Shown in pieces: positions 22,825 through 31,555 of a DNA stretch of 32,793 nucleotides. A program made the position numbers and the translations under genes. Each line of letters starts with the position of its first letter. Within the stretch, counting starts at the first letter, position 1. Under the pieces are notes generated by a model. It was given only the letters and a program-made list of their open reading frames with translations, was not told the origin of the DNA and did not search any database. This DNA is from Verrucomicrobiota bacterium (lineage in GTDB: Bacteria > Verrucomicrobiota > Kiritimatiellia > RFP12 > UBA1067): contig JAEEZC010000058.1 of NCBI GenBank assembly GCA_016288465.1, forward strand, positions 1 to 32,793, in the 5' to 3' direction.

Positions 22825-24201
22825 ATGAGGGCAAAGGCATGGAGACTTTACGGCGCCAGGGACGCAAGGCTTGAGGACATCGAACTTGAGTCGGCGGGCG
22901 AGGAGGGCATCGTCGTCGAGCTCGTCACCAACACCATCTGCCTCAGCGACTACAAGGGAGCGACGCTGGGCACCGGGCACAAGCGCGTGCCGCGCGACAT
23001 CGCGACGCGTCCGACGATGTTCGGCCACGAGGTCGCCGGCATCGTGCGCGAGGTGGGCGAGAAGTGGAAGGGCCAGTTCCGCGTCGGCCAGCACGTCGGC
23101 CTACAGCCTTCCCTCAACATCCCCGGCCACGAGCTCGAGACTGTCGGCTACGCATGGCACACGATTGGCGGCGAGACGACGCACGTGTATCTGCCGTCCA
23201 TCGTGATGGAGATGGGCTGCCTTCTGCCTTACGACGGGGACGCGTTCTTCAAGTGCTCGCTCGCGGAGCCGATCTCGTGCATCGTCTCGGCGTTCCGCAC
23301 CAACTACCACAACGCGTTCTGCTCGCACGACCTCGAAGTCGGCATCGTGGACAAGGGAACGATGCTTCTCATGGCCGGCTGCGGCGCGATGGGGCTCGGC
23401 TGCATCGACATCGCCTGCCACTCGCCCGAGAAGCGTCCGCGCCGCCTTGTCGTGACCGACATCGACGACGTCCGCCTCTCTCGCGCGGCCCGCATGTTCG
23501 GCCTCGCCTACGTTGACGGACGCGCCGACGGCGATGTGAACGGCGTGGACGTGCACTTCGTCAACACCGGGAAGATGGCCGATCCCGTCAGGGAGCTGAA
23601 GGCGTACAACCTGGTGGACGACGCGCGCGCCGACAATCCGACGTCGACCGGTGGCGGCTACGACGACATCTTCCTCATGGCCGCTGTTCCCGCGCTGATC
23701 ACGCAGTGCTCCGACCTTCTAGGCTTCGGCGGATGCCTCAACTTCTTCGCGGGCCCGACCGACCAGCATCTCATGGCGTCGTTCAACTTCTACAACGTCC
23801 ACTACATGATGCACCATGTTGTCGCCAACTCCGGCGGAGACGTGAAGGACATGGCCGACTCGGTGGACTGGATCGGCAGAGGGTATCTCCATCCCGAGGT
23901 GATGATAACGCACGTCGGCGGGCTCGACTCTGCCGCCCAGGCGACGTTCGACATGCTCAAGGTGCCCGGCGGCAAGCGCCTCGTCTACACGCACGTCAAC
24001 ATGCCGATGACGGCTATCGACGACTTCGCCGAGAAGGGCAGGAGCGATCCGTTCTATGCGGAGCTCGACCGCATCTGCTCCGCGAACAACGGGCTCTGGT
24101 GCAAGGAGGCCGAGGAATACCTTCTCGCCCACGCTCCCAAGGTCGAGATCGGCGAGCCGAAGGAGCTCGTGAAGGAGCGCATCATCCGGCTCGGCTCGTG
24201 A
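22825..24201 (+). CDS. Zinc-binding dehydrogenase, sorbose-1-phosphate-reductase-like
   Basis: 458 aa, medium-chain dehydrogenase family. The N-terminal catalytic domain has TNTICLSDYKGATLGTGHKRVP and FGHEVAGIVREVGEKW (the GHE motif), with C36 and H64-E65 region residues as likely zinc ligands. The Rossmann motif is LMAGCGAMGLGCIDIA (G-x-G-x-x-G). The HKRVP...GHE spacing and the length resemble L-sorbose-1-phosphate reductases, which interconvert a ketose phosphate and a polyol phosphate; the precise substrate is inferred. ATG 22825 is chosen for the GAGGAG upstream and the family N-terminus (MRAKAWRLYG); the longer open frame to 22144 is the shadow of the opposite regulator. Confidence 0.8.
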   Translation: MRAKAWRLYGARDARLEDIELESAGEEGIVVELVTNTICLSDYKGATLGTGHKRVPRDIATRPTMFGHEVAGIVREVGEKWKGQFRVGQHVGLQPSLNIPGHELETVGYAWHTIGGETTHVYLPSIVMEMGCLLPYDGDAFFKCSLAEPISCIVSAFRTNYHNAFCSHDLEVGIVDKGTMLLMAGCGAMGLGCIDIACHSPEKRPRRLVVTDIDDVRLSRAARMFGLAYVDGRADGDVNGVDVHFVNTGKMADPVRELKAYNLVDDARADNPTSTGGGYDDIFLMAAVPALITQCSDLLGFGGCLNFFAGPTDQHLMASFNFYNVHYMMHHVVANSGGDVKDMADSVDWIGRGYLHPEVMITHVGGLDSAAQATFDMLKVPGGKRLVYTHVNMPMTAIDDFAEKGRSDPFYAELDRICSANNGLWCKEAEEYLLAHAPKVEIGEPKELVKERIIRLGS

Positions 24202-24219
24202 CGGGGCCTCGGGTCCGCC

Positions 24220-25350
24220 TCAGCCGACGTCGGCTTTGGCGGACTGCCTGGCGCGCCATTTTCTCGGCGACATGCCCGTTTCCCTGTGGAAGAGGTTCGT
24301 CAGGTATGCGGCGTTGCAGAAGCCGCATGCCGACGCAATCGCCTTCAGCGGCAGGGTCCTGTCCATGATCAGCCGCTTCACCCTCAGCATGCGCTGACGC
24401 AGAATCTCGTCGCCGACCGAGCGGTGCAACTCGGTAGCGAAGAGCGCGTCGAGCCGGCGGCGCGTTATGCCGATTCCGGCGGCGACCTCGCGAGCCCCGA
24501 ACGCCCCGCCGAGATGCGAGTGGATGTAGACCATCGCCGCCCTTACCTTCGGGTTGGAGTGCGCCAGCGTGTCGGACGAGTCGCGCGCCACAATCGCTCC
24601 AGGAGGCATCATGACCGGCTTGGCCGAGAACGCCGCCTTCCTGCGCGAGGGCGGCATCGACATGAGCTTTTCGAGCCGCGCAGCCGCGGCGTATGCGGCG
24701 TCGGACAGGTTCTGGTCAACGCTGGAGATGGTGGTCTCCTGGTTCTCGGACAGGATCGGATCGTTTCCGACGCCTACGATGGAAACCTCCATCGGCACCG
24801 AGACGCCCGCCGATCTGCACGAGAACACGAGACGGGCCGCGTCCGGTTCGTTGTAGGCGAACACGGCGACCGGCTTCGGCGTTGACGCAAGATCCTTCAA
24901 GACAGTCTTTGCGTGCCATTTGGCGGGACGGGTGCCTTCGGGAAGGGCGCTTCTGAAGCCTTCGTAGCGCAGCTCGTGCACGTGCGACCAGCTTGCAGAG
25001 AACCATGCGAAGTTGTCGAAGCCTCTCTCCATGAAGTGCCGCGCCGCCGCCGCTCCGATTGCGCGATGGTCCGACACGACCCGCGGCATCTGCACGTCCG
25101 GACGCTCGATGGTCAGGTCGACGACCGGAATGGCGTCGGCGAGAATCCTGCGGGCGGTCTTCACCATCTGCGGCTTGTCCCTCAGAGTCATGAGAATGCC
25201 GTCGAATCCCGTCAGGCTGTCGTAGTCTTCGAGACGGTCTGCGAACACAAGGCTCCAGCGATGCTCCTTTGCGAATTTCGCAATGCCGTTCATTCTGGGC
25301 TGGCTGTACGGCGAAATCATCACCAGCACATATCTTGACTCGGTTCTCAT
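24220..25350 (-). CDS. XylR-type regulator (LacI-like sensor plus AraC HTH), divergent from the glycyl radical operon
   Basis: 376 aa. The sensor (~1-265) starts YVLVMISPYSQPRMNGIAKF and contains VSIVGVGNDPILSENQETTI. The AraC domain (~270-376) includes FGAREVAAGIGITRRRLDALF and LKAIASACGFCNAAYLTNLF. It is a paralogue of the regulator at 21603-22667. The ATG at 25350 aligns with the paralogue start and is 7 nt after a GATAAT -10 box; the ORF start at 25386 would lie upstream of that promoter. It is divergent from the sugar porter-glycyl radical operon and is the best candidate for its activator. Confidence 0.88.
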   Translation of the reverse strand: MRTESRYVLVMISPYSQPRMNGIAKFAKEHRWSLVFADRLEDYDSLTGFDGILMTLRDKPQMVKTARRILADAIPVVDLTIERPDVQMPRVVSDHRAIGAAAARHFMERGFDNFAWFSASWSHVHELRYEGFRSALPEGTRPAKWHAKTVLKDLASTPKPVAVFAYNEPDAARLVFSCRSAGVSVPMEVSIVGVGNDPILSENQETTISSVDQNLSDAAYAAAARLEKLMSMPPSRRKAAFSAKPVMMPPGAIVARDSSDTLAHSNPKVRAAMVYIHSHLGGAFGAREVAAGIGITRRRLDALFATELHRSVGDEILRQRMLRVKRLIMDRTLPLKAIASACGFCNAAYLTNLFHRETGMSPRKWRARQSAKADVG

Positions 25351-25357
25351 TGGCCCA

Positions 25358-25389
25358 ATTATCTTAAAAATATCACTTGAAGTCAAGTG
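25358..25389 (-). promoter_or_regulatory. Promoter and overlapping dyad of the second XylR-type regulator
   Basis: On the minus strand TTGACT (25386-25381), a 17-bp spacer and GATAAT (25363-25358) form a good sigma-70-type promoter whose -10 box ends 7 nt before the ATG. A perfect 7-bp inverted repeat CACTTGA-AG-TCAAGTG (25374-25389) covers the -35 box. Binding there would block transcription, so autoregulation is plausible. Confidence 0.65.
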
Positions 25390-25637
25390 GGCGCTGGTTT
25401 GGGATTTCGGAACAGCTGCAGATTGCGTCTCGTTTGTCCTTCTACGCTGACGGAGACATCAAAAAGGCCATTTGAGGATGGAAAGGACTGTGTCTGCGTT
25501 ATGATGCCGAACACACGATATGCTGCCTTTGTCAAGCAAGCCGCCGCCGTTGCGCTTACGCGCGACCAACAAAAAGACACGAAAGCGGCTTGTTGCGGGT
25601 TCCCTCCGACAGCGCGGGACACGTGCGGCGTTAAAAG

Positions 25638-25649
25638 TTGACATGTCAA
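25638..25649 (+). promoter_or_regulatory. Perfect palindrome TTGACATGTCAA, candidate operator
   Basis: A 12-bp perfect palindrome that starts with a -35-like TTGACA. The -10 box lies 32 bp away from that hexamer, too far for it to be its partner. It is centred about 35 bp upstream of the -10 box, where a regulator could bind. CAATTGC, which overlaps its right end (25647-25653), also occurs in the AraC-type operator at 22741-22747. Confidence 0.45.
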
Positions 25650-25672
25650 TTGCGCGGCGGGGCTTCAGAATG

Positions 25673-25681
25673 TGGTAAAAT
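25673..25681 (+). promoter_or_regulatory. Extended -10 promoter of the sugar porter operon
   Basis: TGG-TAAAAT, 5 of 6 to consensus with TGN. The predicted leader of ~47 nt holds GGGAAGGA (25724-25731) before the ATG at 25735. Confidence 0.55.
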
Positions 25682-25734
25682 ACTGTGAGACGTCTTGTAG
25701 ACGGCGTGTGTGCAATCAAACTCGGGAAGGAATC

Positions 25735-27168
25735 ATGAGCAAATCGCTTTTCTATGTAGTTGCGGTGGCCGCGATCGGCGGCTTTCTCTTCGGCTTTGAC
25801 TCCGGCGTCATCTCGGGCTGCGAGAAGGCCATACAGACCGAGTTCGGCCTAAGGGCCTTCTGGCACGGGCTCATCGTCTCGGTCGCGCTCATCGGAACCG
25901 TGATAGGCGTCTTCGCCGCCGGTGCTCCGTCCGACAAGTGGGGGCGGCGCCCGACGCTGTGGCTGATGGGGACGCTATTCCTCGTCTCCGCCGTCGGCTG
26001 CGCGTTCACGCCGACGTCCAAGGCGCTGGGCCCGCATCTTCTCGGCTGGTTCCGCTTCATCGGAGGGCTCGCGATAGGCGGCGTGTCGGTCGTGGTTCCG
26101 CTCTACATCGTCGAGGTGTCGCCTGGCGCGCTGCGCGGGCGTCTTGTCGCGACCAACCAGCTCAACATCGTCTTCGGCATTCTCATCAGCTACGTCTCCA
26201 ACTACTTCGTCGCGCGGTGGATGGCGGTCGACGGAGGCTGGTTCAACAACCTCTGCCAGTGGCTTGCGGGCGTGTTCGCCTCGAATCCCATGACCGTAGA
26301 GATGGTCAAGTGGCGCGTCATGCTCGGCATGGAGTGCCTGCCGATCGTCGTGTTCATGGCGCTGCTCACCACGATACCCGAGTCGCCGCGCTGGCTTGTG
26401 CGCGCTGGCAGGAGCGACGAGGCCGAGCGGGTCCTCGCGCGCATCGGCTTTGCGGAGAAGGGCAAGACGATGGCGGACATAATCCGCGAGATAGCCGAGT
26501 CGCTTCGCGAGGTTGGGGCCGGCGCGAGCGTGCCGCTCTTCCAGCGCAAGTACCTGAAGCCCATCCTGCTTGCGTTCTTCATAGCCTTCTTCAACCAGGT
26601 CTCGGGCATCAACGCCATAAACTACTATGCGCCGCGCATCTTCGACATGATCTTCGACAAGGGAAGCGAGATGGCGTCCCTCGCCGGCACGATGGGCGTC
26701 GGCACGGTCAATCTGACGTTCACGATCCTCGCGTTCTTCATAATCGACAAGTTCGGACGCAGGGCCATGATCATCGGCGGGGCGACGCTCATGATACTCA
26801 TGCATTCGCTTGTCGCGTGGCAGCTCTCGCTGGGCGACAGGTGCAACTCGACGCTTGCGGTGGTGGGCATCCTCGGCTTCATCGCCTTCTTCGCCTGCTC
26901 GTCCGGCGCCGTCATCTGGGTCTACATATCGGAGGTATTCCCCAACGCCGTTCGCGCGAAGGGCCAGGCTCTTGGGTGCTTCACGCACTGGTTCATGTGC
27001 ACGGTCATCAGCTGGGCGTTCCCTGTCGTGGCCGAGATGGCCGGAATGTGGGCGTTCGCGTTCTTCGCGTTCATGATGGCGGTGCAGCTCGTCTGGGCCG
27101 TCTTCTTCATGCCCGAGACGAAGGGCGGGACGATCGAGGACATCGAAAAGCGGCTTGGCATAGCCTGA
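25735..27168 (+). CDS. MFS sugar porter (SP family)
   Basis: 477 aa with 12 predicted membrane helices. Sugar-porter signatures occur in order: GGFLFGFDSGVISG in helix 1, DKWGRRPTLWLMG after helix 2, PESPRWLV before the central loop, NQVSGINAINYYAPRIF in helix 7, DKFGRRAMIIGG after helix 8, and PETKG at the C-terminus. It should be a proton symporter or facilitator for a monosaccharide or polyol in the inner membrane. ATG 25735 follows GGGAAGGA; the longer frame to 25672 adds only leader codons. First gene of a four-gene operon; 19 bp separate it from the GH36-like gene. Confidence 0.92.
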   Translation: MSKSLFYVVAVAAIGGFLFGFDSGVISGCEKAIQTEFGLRAFWHGLIVSVALIGTVIGVFAAGAPSDKWGRRPTLWLMGTLFLVSAVGCAFTPTSKALGPHLLGWFRFIGGLAIGGVSVVVPLYIVEVSPGALRGRLVATNQLNIVFGILISYVSNYFVARWMAVDGGWFNNLCQWLAGVFASNPMTVEMVKWRVMLGMECLPIVVFMALLTTIPESPRWLVRAGRSDEAERVLARIGFAEKGKTMADIIREIAESLREVGAGASVPLFQRKYLKPILLAFFIAFFNQVSGINAINYYAPRIFDMIFDKGSEMASLAGTMGVGTVNLTFTILAFFIIDKFGRRAMIIGGATLMILMHSLVAWQLSLGDRCNSTLAVVGILGFIAFFACSSGAVIWVYISEVFPNAVRAKGQALGCFTHWFMCTVISWAFPVVAEMAGMWAFAFFAFMMAVQLVWAVFFMPETKGGTIEDIEKRLGIA

Positions 27169-27187
27169 GGAAGGGGAGAGAGAAGCT

Positions 27188-29449
27188 ATGGAACTGAAGA
27201 CTGTCGTTTTGCTGGCGGCGTCTGCGATCTCGGCGGCGTTCCCGGGACCGCGTCAGGCCGCGGCCGCCGAAGTCGGAGGCTGGAAGGTCTCGTTCGACGA
27301 GCAGAGCTCATCGCTGAAGCTGGAATGCGGCGAAGCCCGCATAGAAGGGCGGCTGTCCTTTACAGGTCCGCAGAAAGTGACCGGCGGCGGCGTGGGCGCG
27401 GACGACAGGACGGCCGCGTGGCGCGTCTGCAAAGCCCGCGACGGCGTTGATTCCCGTCTCGCCCTCGTCGACGTCAAGGACAACGTCCACGGCTACATTT
27501 CCTTTCAGGCGAGCGGCGGAGGCGTCTCCATGCTCGTCTATCACCGCACCGCCTTCGCCTACCACGGCGAACTGCGGTTCGACGCCGAGGTCAAGTACCG
27601 TCCCGACGCGTTCTCCTGCTCGGTGACGCCCAGAAAGGGGGACCGCGTCCTCTCGATTCGCAGCGGCAGGGCTTCGCTTGTCGGCGACGACGCGCTCTTC
27701 TCCCCTGGCGCCGACGAGGTGCTGCGGGCGACGCACGGCGGATTCGTCGCTGACGGCGACGGCTGGCGCTATTCCGCGGCGTTCCGCATCGACGACCCCG
27801 CCGAAGACTCCGCAGTCTTCGCGATAGAGGGCGACTACTACAAGAGCCGCTGGGTGCCGAACTTCCGTCCCCTCGATCGCAGACGCGCGCCCCACGCGCC
27901 GACTGGCTGGCTGAGCTGGAACACGTACTTCGACCAGGCCGGCTCCAAGGAGAATCTCGACGAGGCGCGTTTTGCCGCGAAGTGGTTCAAGCCGTTCGGG
28001 ATGGAGATATGGAACATAGAATCGTGGCAAGACAATTCGCCGAAGCTCCCCGTCTCGAACTTCCACAACATGAACCTCGAGACGTACGCCGCGCAGTTTC
28101 CCGAGGGGATGAAGTGGCTTGCGGACGAGATTCGCAAGCTCGGGTTCAAGCCGGGGCTGTGGATGGCGCCGTTCGGAACGGGCAATGCCAACTTCTACAA
28201 GGAGCACGTCGACTGGTTCCTCCACGATGCGAACGGCAAGCCGATCTCCTGCTGGAACGGCAAGTTCACGCTCGACCCGACCGTGCCGGCCGCGCGCGAG
28301 CACCTGAAGCGCATCTTCGACAAGGCGTCGCATGACTGGGGCTACGAGTTCTTCAAGATAGACGGCATGTCGGGCCGCGGGCCCGGATACTGCGCGCATC
28401 TCTACGAGCGCCCCGACATACGCGCGCGCTTCGCCGATCCGCAATGTCCGAATCCGTTCGAGCTCTGCGTAAGGGCGTTCCGTGAGGGCATTGGCGACGA
28501 CCGCATCTTCCTCGCCTGCCAGGGCCATTTCACCGGCGCCGAGGCGGCCTACGCCGACTGCTCGCGCACCGGAGCCGACATCGTGCATCCGAACGAGCCC
28601 GTCAAATGGAATAACCTGCTGCTGCAGTCGCGCTGCACGGTCAACCAGTTCTTCGTCCATTCCATCGTGTTCTGGTCCGATCCGGACTGCATGCTCGTCA
28701 ACCAGGCGGCGCTGGAGCGTGGCCAGGCCGAGGTCGAGACAGCGATTGTCGCGCTGCCGGGGCAGCAGACGTTCGCGGGCGACCATCTTGCGGAGCTTGC
28801 GCCCGACCGCGTAAGGCTCATCCAGCAGGCGCTGCCGGTCGTTCCGACGCATCCCGGAAAGCTCTATCCGCAGTTCGGGCATCTTCCCGTCTGGGATCTC
28901 GCGGTCTCTCGTCCGTTCGGCTCCTGGCACGTCGTCGCGCTCTTCAACTGGACCGATTCCGAGGCGGACGTAGCATGCGACTGGAGCGAGATCGGCGAGA
29001 GCGAAGGGCGTCGCTTCATCGCCTGGGACTTCTGGCGCGGCGAAATGCTGGGCGAGATAAGCGGACGGCTTGAGCTGGCGGTGCCGCCGCGCTCGGTGCG
29101 CCTCGTCAGCCTTCGTCCTGCGCTCGGCCGTCCGCAGGTCCTTACATCCGATCGCCATATAACGCAGGGAGGAGTGGAGCTTGAGGACGAGTCGTGGAGC
29201 GGTGGCGTACTTACGGTGAAGGTCGCGGCGGTGGCGGGCTTCCCGCAGACCTTGCGCGTGGCGGTTCCGGAAGGCTTCGCCTTTTCGCGCGTATCGGCCG
29301 ACGGCGCGTCGGTGGAGCCGAGCATGGAGGCCTCCGGCCGCGTGCTTGCACTGGCCGTCTCGTCCGGGGCGGGCGGCACGGTGTCGCTTTCCGCCGAATT
29401 CTCCGAAAGCCCTGCCCGCCAGTCGGACTCCGGCGCGGCAAATAAATGA
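27188..29449 (+). CDS. Exported GH36/GH27-like alpha-galactosidase
   Basis: 753 aa with a signal peptide (MELKTVVLLAASAISAAF, cleavage probably after AAA at ~27). A beta-rich N-terminal domain (~30-230) is followed by a TIM barrel starting PTGWLSWNTYFDQ. The likely nucleophile is D392 in FFKIDGM and the acid/base D464 in RTGADIVHPNEPVKW, matching the D/D pattern of clan GH-D. A C-terminal beta-sandwich extends to the end (~590-753). It would release galactose or a related alpha-linked sugar outside the cytoplasm for the adjacent porter. GAGGAAGGGGAGAG precedes the ATG. Its stop overlaps an ATG of the next gene, but the next gene probably starts at 29464. Confidence 0.83.
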   Translation: MELKTVVLLAASAISAAFPGPRQAAAAEVGGWKVSFDEQSSSLKLECGEARIEGRLSFTGPQKVTGGGVGADDRTAAWRVCKARDGVDSRLALVDVKDNVHGYISFQASGGGVSMLVYHRTAFAYHGELRFDAEVKYRPDAFSCSVTPRKGDRVLSIRSGRASLVGDDALFSPGADEVLRATHGGFVADGDGWRYSAAFRIDDPAEDSAVFAIEGDYYKSRWVPNFRPLDRRRAPHAPTGWLSWNTYFDQAGSKENLDEARFAAKWFKPFGMEIWNIESWQDNSPKLPVSNFHNMNLETYAAQFPEGMKWLADEIRKLGFKPGLWMAPFGTGNANFYKEHVDWFLHDANGKPISCWNGKFTLDPTVPAAREHLKRIFDKASHDWGYEFFKIDGMSGRGPGYCAHLYERPDIRARFADPQCPNPFELCVRAFREGIGDDRIFLACQGHFTGAEAAYADCSRTGADIVHPNEPVKWNNLLLQSRCTVNQFFVHSIVFWSDPDCMLVNQAALERGQAEVETAIVALPGQQTFAGDHLAELAPDRVRLIQQALPVVPTHPGKLYPQFGHLPVWDLAVSRPFGSWHVVALFNWTDSEADVACDWSEIGESEGRRFIAWDFWRGEMLGEISGRLELAVPPRSVRLVSLRPALGRPQVLTSDRHITQGGVELEDESWSGGVLTVKVAAVAGFPQTLRVAVPEGFAFSRVSADGASVEPSMEASGRVLALAVSSGAGGTVSLSAEFSESPARQSDSGAANK

Positions 29450-29463
29450 ACAGGAGCGATCCC

Positions 29464-31545
29464 ATGACCGAAAGAATCAAATCTCTTCTAGACAGGACGT
29501 TCGACAAGGAGCAGCGGAAGTTCCGCAGGGACGTCGACTGGAAACCGCTTCTCGAGAGGTTCATCGCCGAAGGCACGAGCGACGAGGCCCGCGCCAGAAT
29601 GGGCCTTGTCGAGATGCTTGCGGCCGAGACGCCCGCGTTCATGGAAGGCGAGCGGATCGCGTTTCTCAGGACCGTGCGGCAGATACCCGACCTTCACTCC
29701 GACGAGGAGATGGACGAGCGCCGCAGGAACGGCACGGCGTTCGGCGAGAAGGGCGTCGTCTTCAACCTCACCGCCGACTTCGGCCCTGCGATCCACGACG
29801 GACTTGGCGCGCGCCTCGGCGCAATCGACGCCAGGCTGGCGAAGTGCCGCGAAGAGGGCGATGCGGAGGGCGTCGAGTTCCTCGAGAACGCGCGCCTGTC
29901 GGTCCTCGCCGTGCTCGATCTTGCCGAGCGCTATCGTGCCGAGGCCGAGAAGCGCGGCCTCTCCGAGATTGCGGACACGCTGTCCAGAGTGCCGTACTTC
30001 GGCGCGCGGACTTTCCACGAGGCCCTTCAGTCGCTCAGGATTCTCCACTACGCGATGTGGTGCGAAGGGGAGTATCACTGCGGCCTCGGGCGCATCGACC
30101 AGTATCTTCTGCCTTACTACTACGCCGACATCGCCGCCGGAAGGCTTGACGAGGACGGGGCGCTTGAGCTTGTCGAGGAGTTCTTCATCGCGTGCAACCG
30201 CGACAGCGACCTCTACATTGGCGTCCAGCAGGGCGACAACGGCCAGTCGGTCATGCTCGGCGGCCTCTCCCGCGACGGCACTCCGGCCTTCAACGCGCTT
30301 TCGAGGCTGTGCCTCAAGGCCTGCGGCGAACTCAAGCTTGTGGATCCGAAGATCAACCTTCGCGTGGACAAGACCACGCCTCTCGAAGTGTTCGAGGCCG
30401 GCACCGAGCTGACCAAGGAGGGCCTTGGCTTTCCGCAATATGCGAACGACGACGTCGTCATCCCCGCGCTTCAGAGATGGGGCTACGAGCTTGAGGACGC
30501 CCGCGACTACTCGGTCGCGGCGTGCTGGGAATTCCTGGTGCCTGGCTGCGGCATGGACATCAACAACATCGACGCGGTCAGCTTCGTCGGCTGCCTTGAC
30601 GCGGCCCTCAGACGTCTCGTAAAGGAGCGCGGCGACATGTCCGTCTCGTTCGACGACGTCAAGGCGGAGTTCCGCGGCGAAGTCCAGCGGCGCGCCGACG
30701 CCCTTGTCGAGAAGTACAGGCACGTCGAGATCCTTCCGGGTCCGTTCGTGTCCGTCATCTCCACGGGCTGCGTGGACAGGGCCCGCGACATCTGCAGGGG
30801 CGCGAAGTACAACAACTTCGGCATACACGGCACGGGAATCTCCGTCGCGGTCGACTCCCTCGCGTCCGTGCGGGAGCTGGTCTTTGAAAGGCGGCTCGTG
30901 ACGCTGTCCGAGCTGGTCGGCCTTCTCGACACCGACTTCGCGGGGCGCGACGACGTGCGCGCCGCGGCGAAGGCGGCGCCGAAGATGGGCAATGCGGACG
31001 CCCGAGCGGACGACATAGCGAAGTGGCTGATTGACTTCTGGGGCCGCGCCTTCGACGGAAAGCGCAACGACCGCGGCGGAATCTTCCGTCCGGGCACCGG
31101 CAGCGCCATGTACTACATCTGGCATGCGAGGGAGGTTAGGGCCTCGGCTGACGGAAGGCTCTCCGGCGAGCCGTTTTCGGCCAACTACGCTCCGTCGCTT
31201 GACGTGCCTGTGAAGGGGCCGGTGTCGGTAGTCAGGTCGTTCACCGAGCCGGATCTCCGTCCCGTGTGCAATGGCGGACCTCTCACGATCGAGATACACG
31301 ACTCCGCCTTCGCCATGCCTGACGGCGTCGCCAAGGTCGCGCATCTCGTCAAGTTCTTCATCGACCGCGGCGGACACCAGCTGCAGATAAACACGATCAA
31401 CCGTGCGACTCTGAAGGAGGCTCAGGCTCATCCCGAGCTGCACCGGCATCTCATCGTGCGCGTCTGGGGATGGAGCGGATACTTCGTCGAGCTGGACAGG
31501 GAGTACCAGGACCAGATTATCAGCCGCGTCGAGCTGTGCGCGTGA
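29464..31545 (+). CDS. Glycyl radical enzyme of dehydratase/PFL type, substrate unknown
   Basis: 693 aa from ATG 29464, which follows AGGAG; ATG 29446 overlaps the previous stop and has no such site. The catalytic thiyl cysteine is probably C354 in SVAACWEFLVPG, and the next-but-one E356 gives the C-x-E arrangement of the dehydratase class (C-V-E in diol dehydratases). The radical site is G669 in VRVWGWSGYFVELD, 25 residues from the end, with W in place of the usual S of RVSGY. Such enzymes remove water, cleave C-C or C-N bonds, or act like pyruvate formate-lyase, and are inactivated by oxygen. The length is well below the ~780-850 of most members. The 3' gene is its activase. The sugar porter and galactosidase context suggests a sugar- or polyol-derived substrate (inference). 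Confidence 0.88.
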   Translation: MTERIKSLLDRTFDKEQRKFRRDVDWKPLLERFIAEGTSDEARARMGLVEMLAAETPAFMEGERIAFLRTVRQIPDLHSDEEMDERRRNGTAFGEKGVVFNLTADFGPAIHDGLGARLGAIDARLAKCREEGDAEGVEFLENARLSVLAVLDLAERYRAEAEKRGLSEIADTLSRVPYFGARTFHEALQSLRILHYAMWCEGEYHCGLGRIDQYLLPYYYADIAAGRLDEDGALELVEEFFIACNRDSDLYIGVQQGDNGQSVMLGGLSRDGTPAFNALSRLCLKACGELKLVDPKINLRVDKTTPLEVFEAGTELTKEGLGFPQYANDDVVIPALQRWGYELEDARDYSVAACWEFLVPGCGMDINNIDAVSFVGCLDAALRRLVKERGDMSVSFDDVKAEFRGEVQRRADALVEKYRHVEILPGPFVSVISTGCVDRARDICRGAKYNNFGIHGTGISVAVDSLASVRELVFERRLVTLSELVGLLDTDFAGRDDVRAAAKAAPKMGNADARADDIAKWLIDFWGRAFDGKRNDRGGIFRPGTGSAMYYIWHAREVRASADGRLSGEPFSANYAPSLDVPVKGPVSVVRSFTEPDLRPVCNGGPLTIEIHDSAFAMPDGVAKVAHLVKFFIDRGGHQLQINTINRATLKEAQAHPELHRHLIVRVWGWSGYFVELDREYQDQIISRVELCA

Positions 31546-31555
31546 GGCGCAAAGA

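Larger units (their letters stand above)
25390..25734. other. Intergenic region upstream of the sugar porter operon
   Basis: About 345 bp with no convincing gene: overlapping open frames of 84-88 codons on both strands lack ribosome sites and family features. It contains the palindrome at 25638-25649, the -10 box at 25673-25681 and the porter Shine-Dalgarno sequence GGGAAGGA. The length suggests a regulated promoter. Confidence 0.6.

Noticed and set aside
24223-24234. Perfect palindrome GCCGACGTCGGC between convergent genes
   Set aside because: It has no loop and codes for the end of the regulator; unlikely to be a terminator, and a 12-bp palindrome of this GC content is not remarkable.
25387-25649. 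Open frames of 84-88 codons on both strands in the intergenic region
   Set aside because: No ribosome site, no family features, and both overlap promoter and operator sequences.
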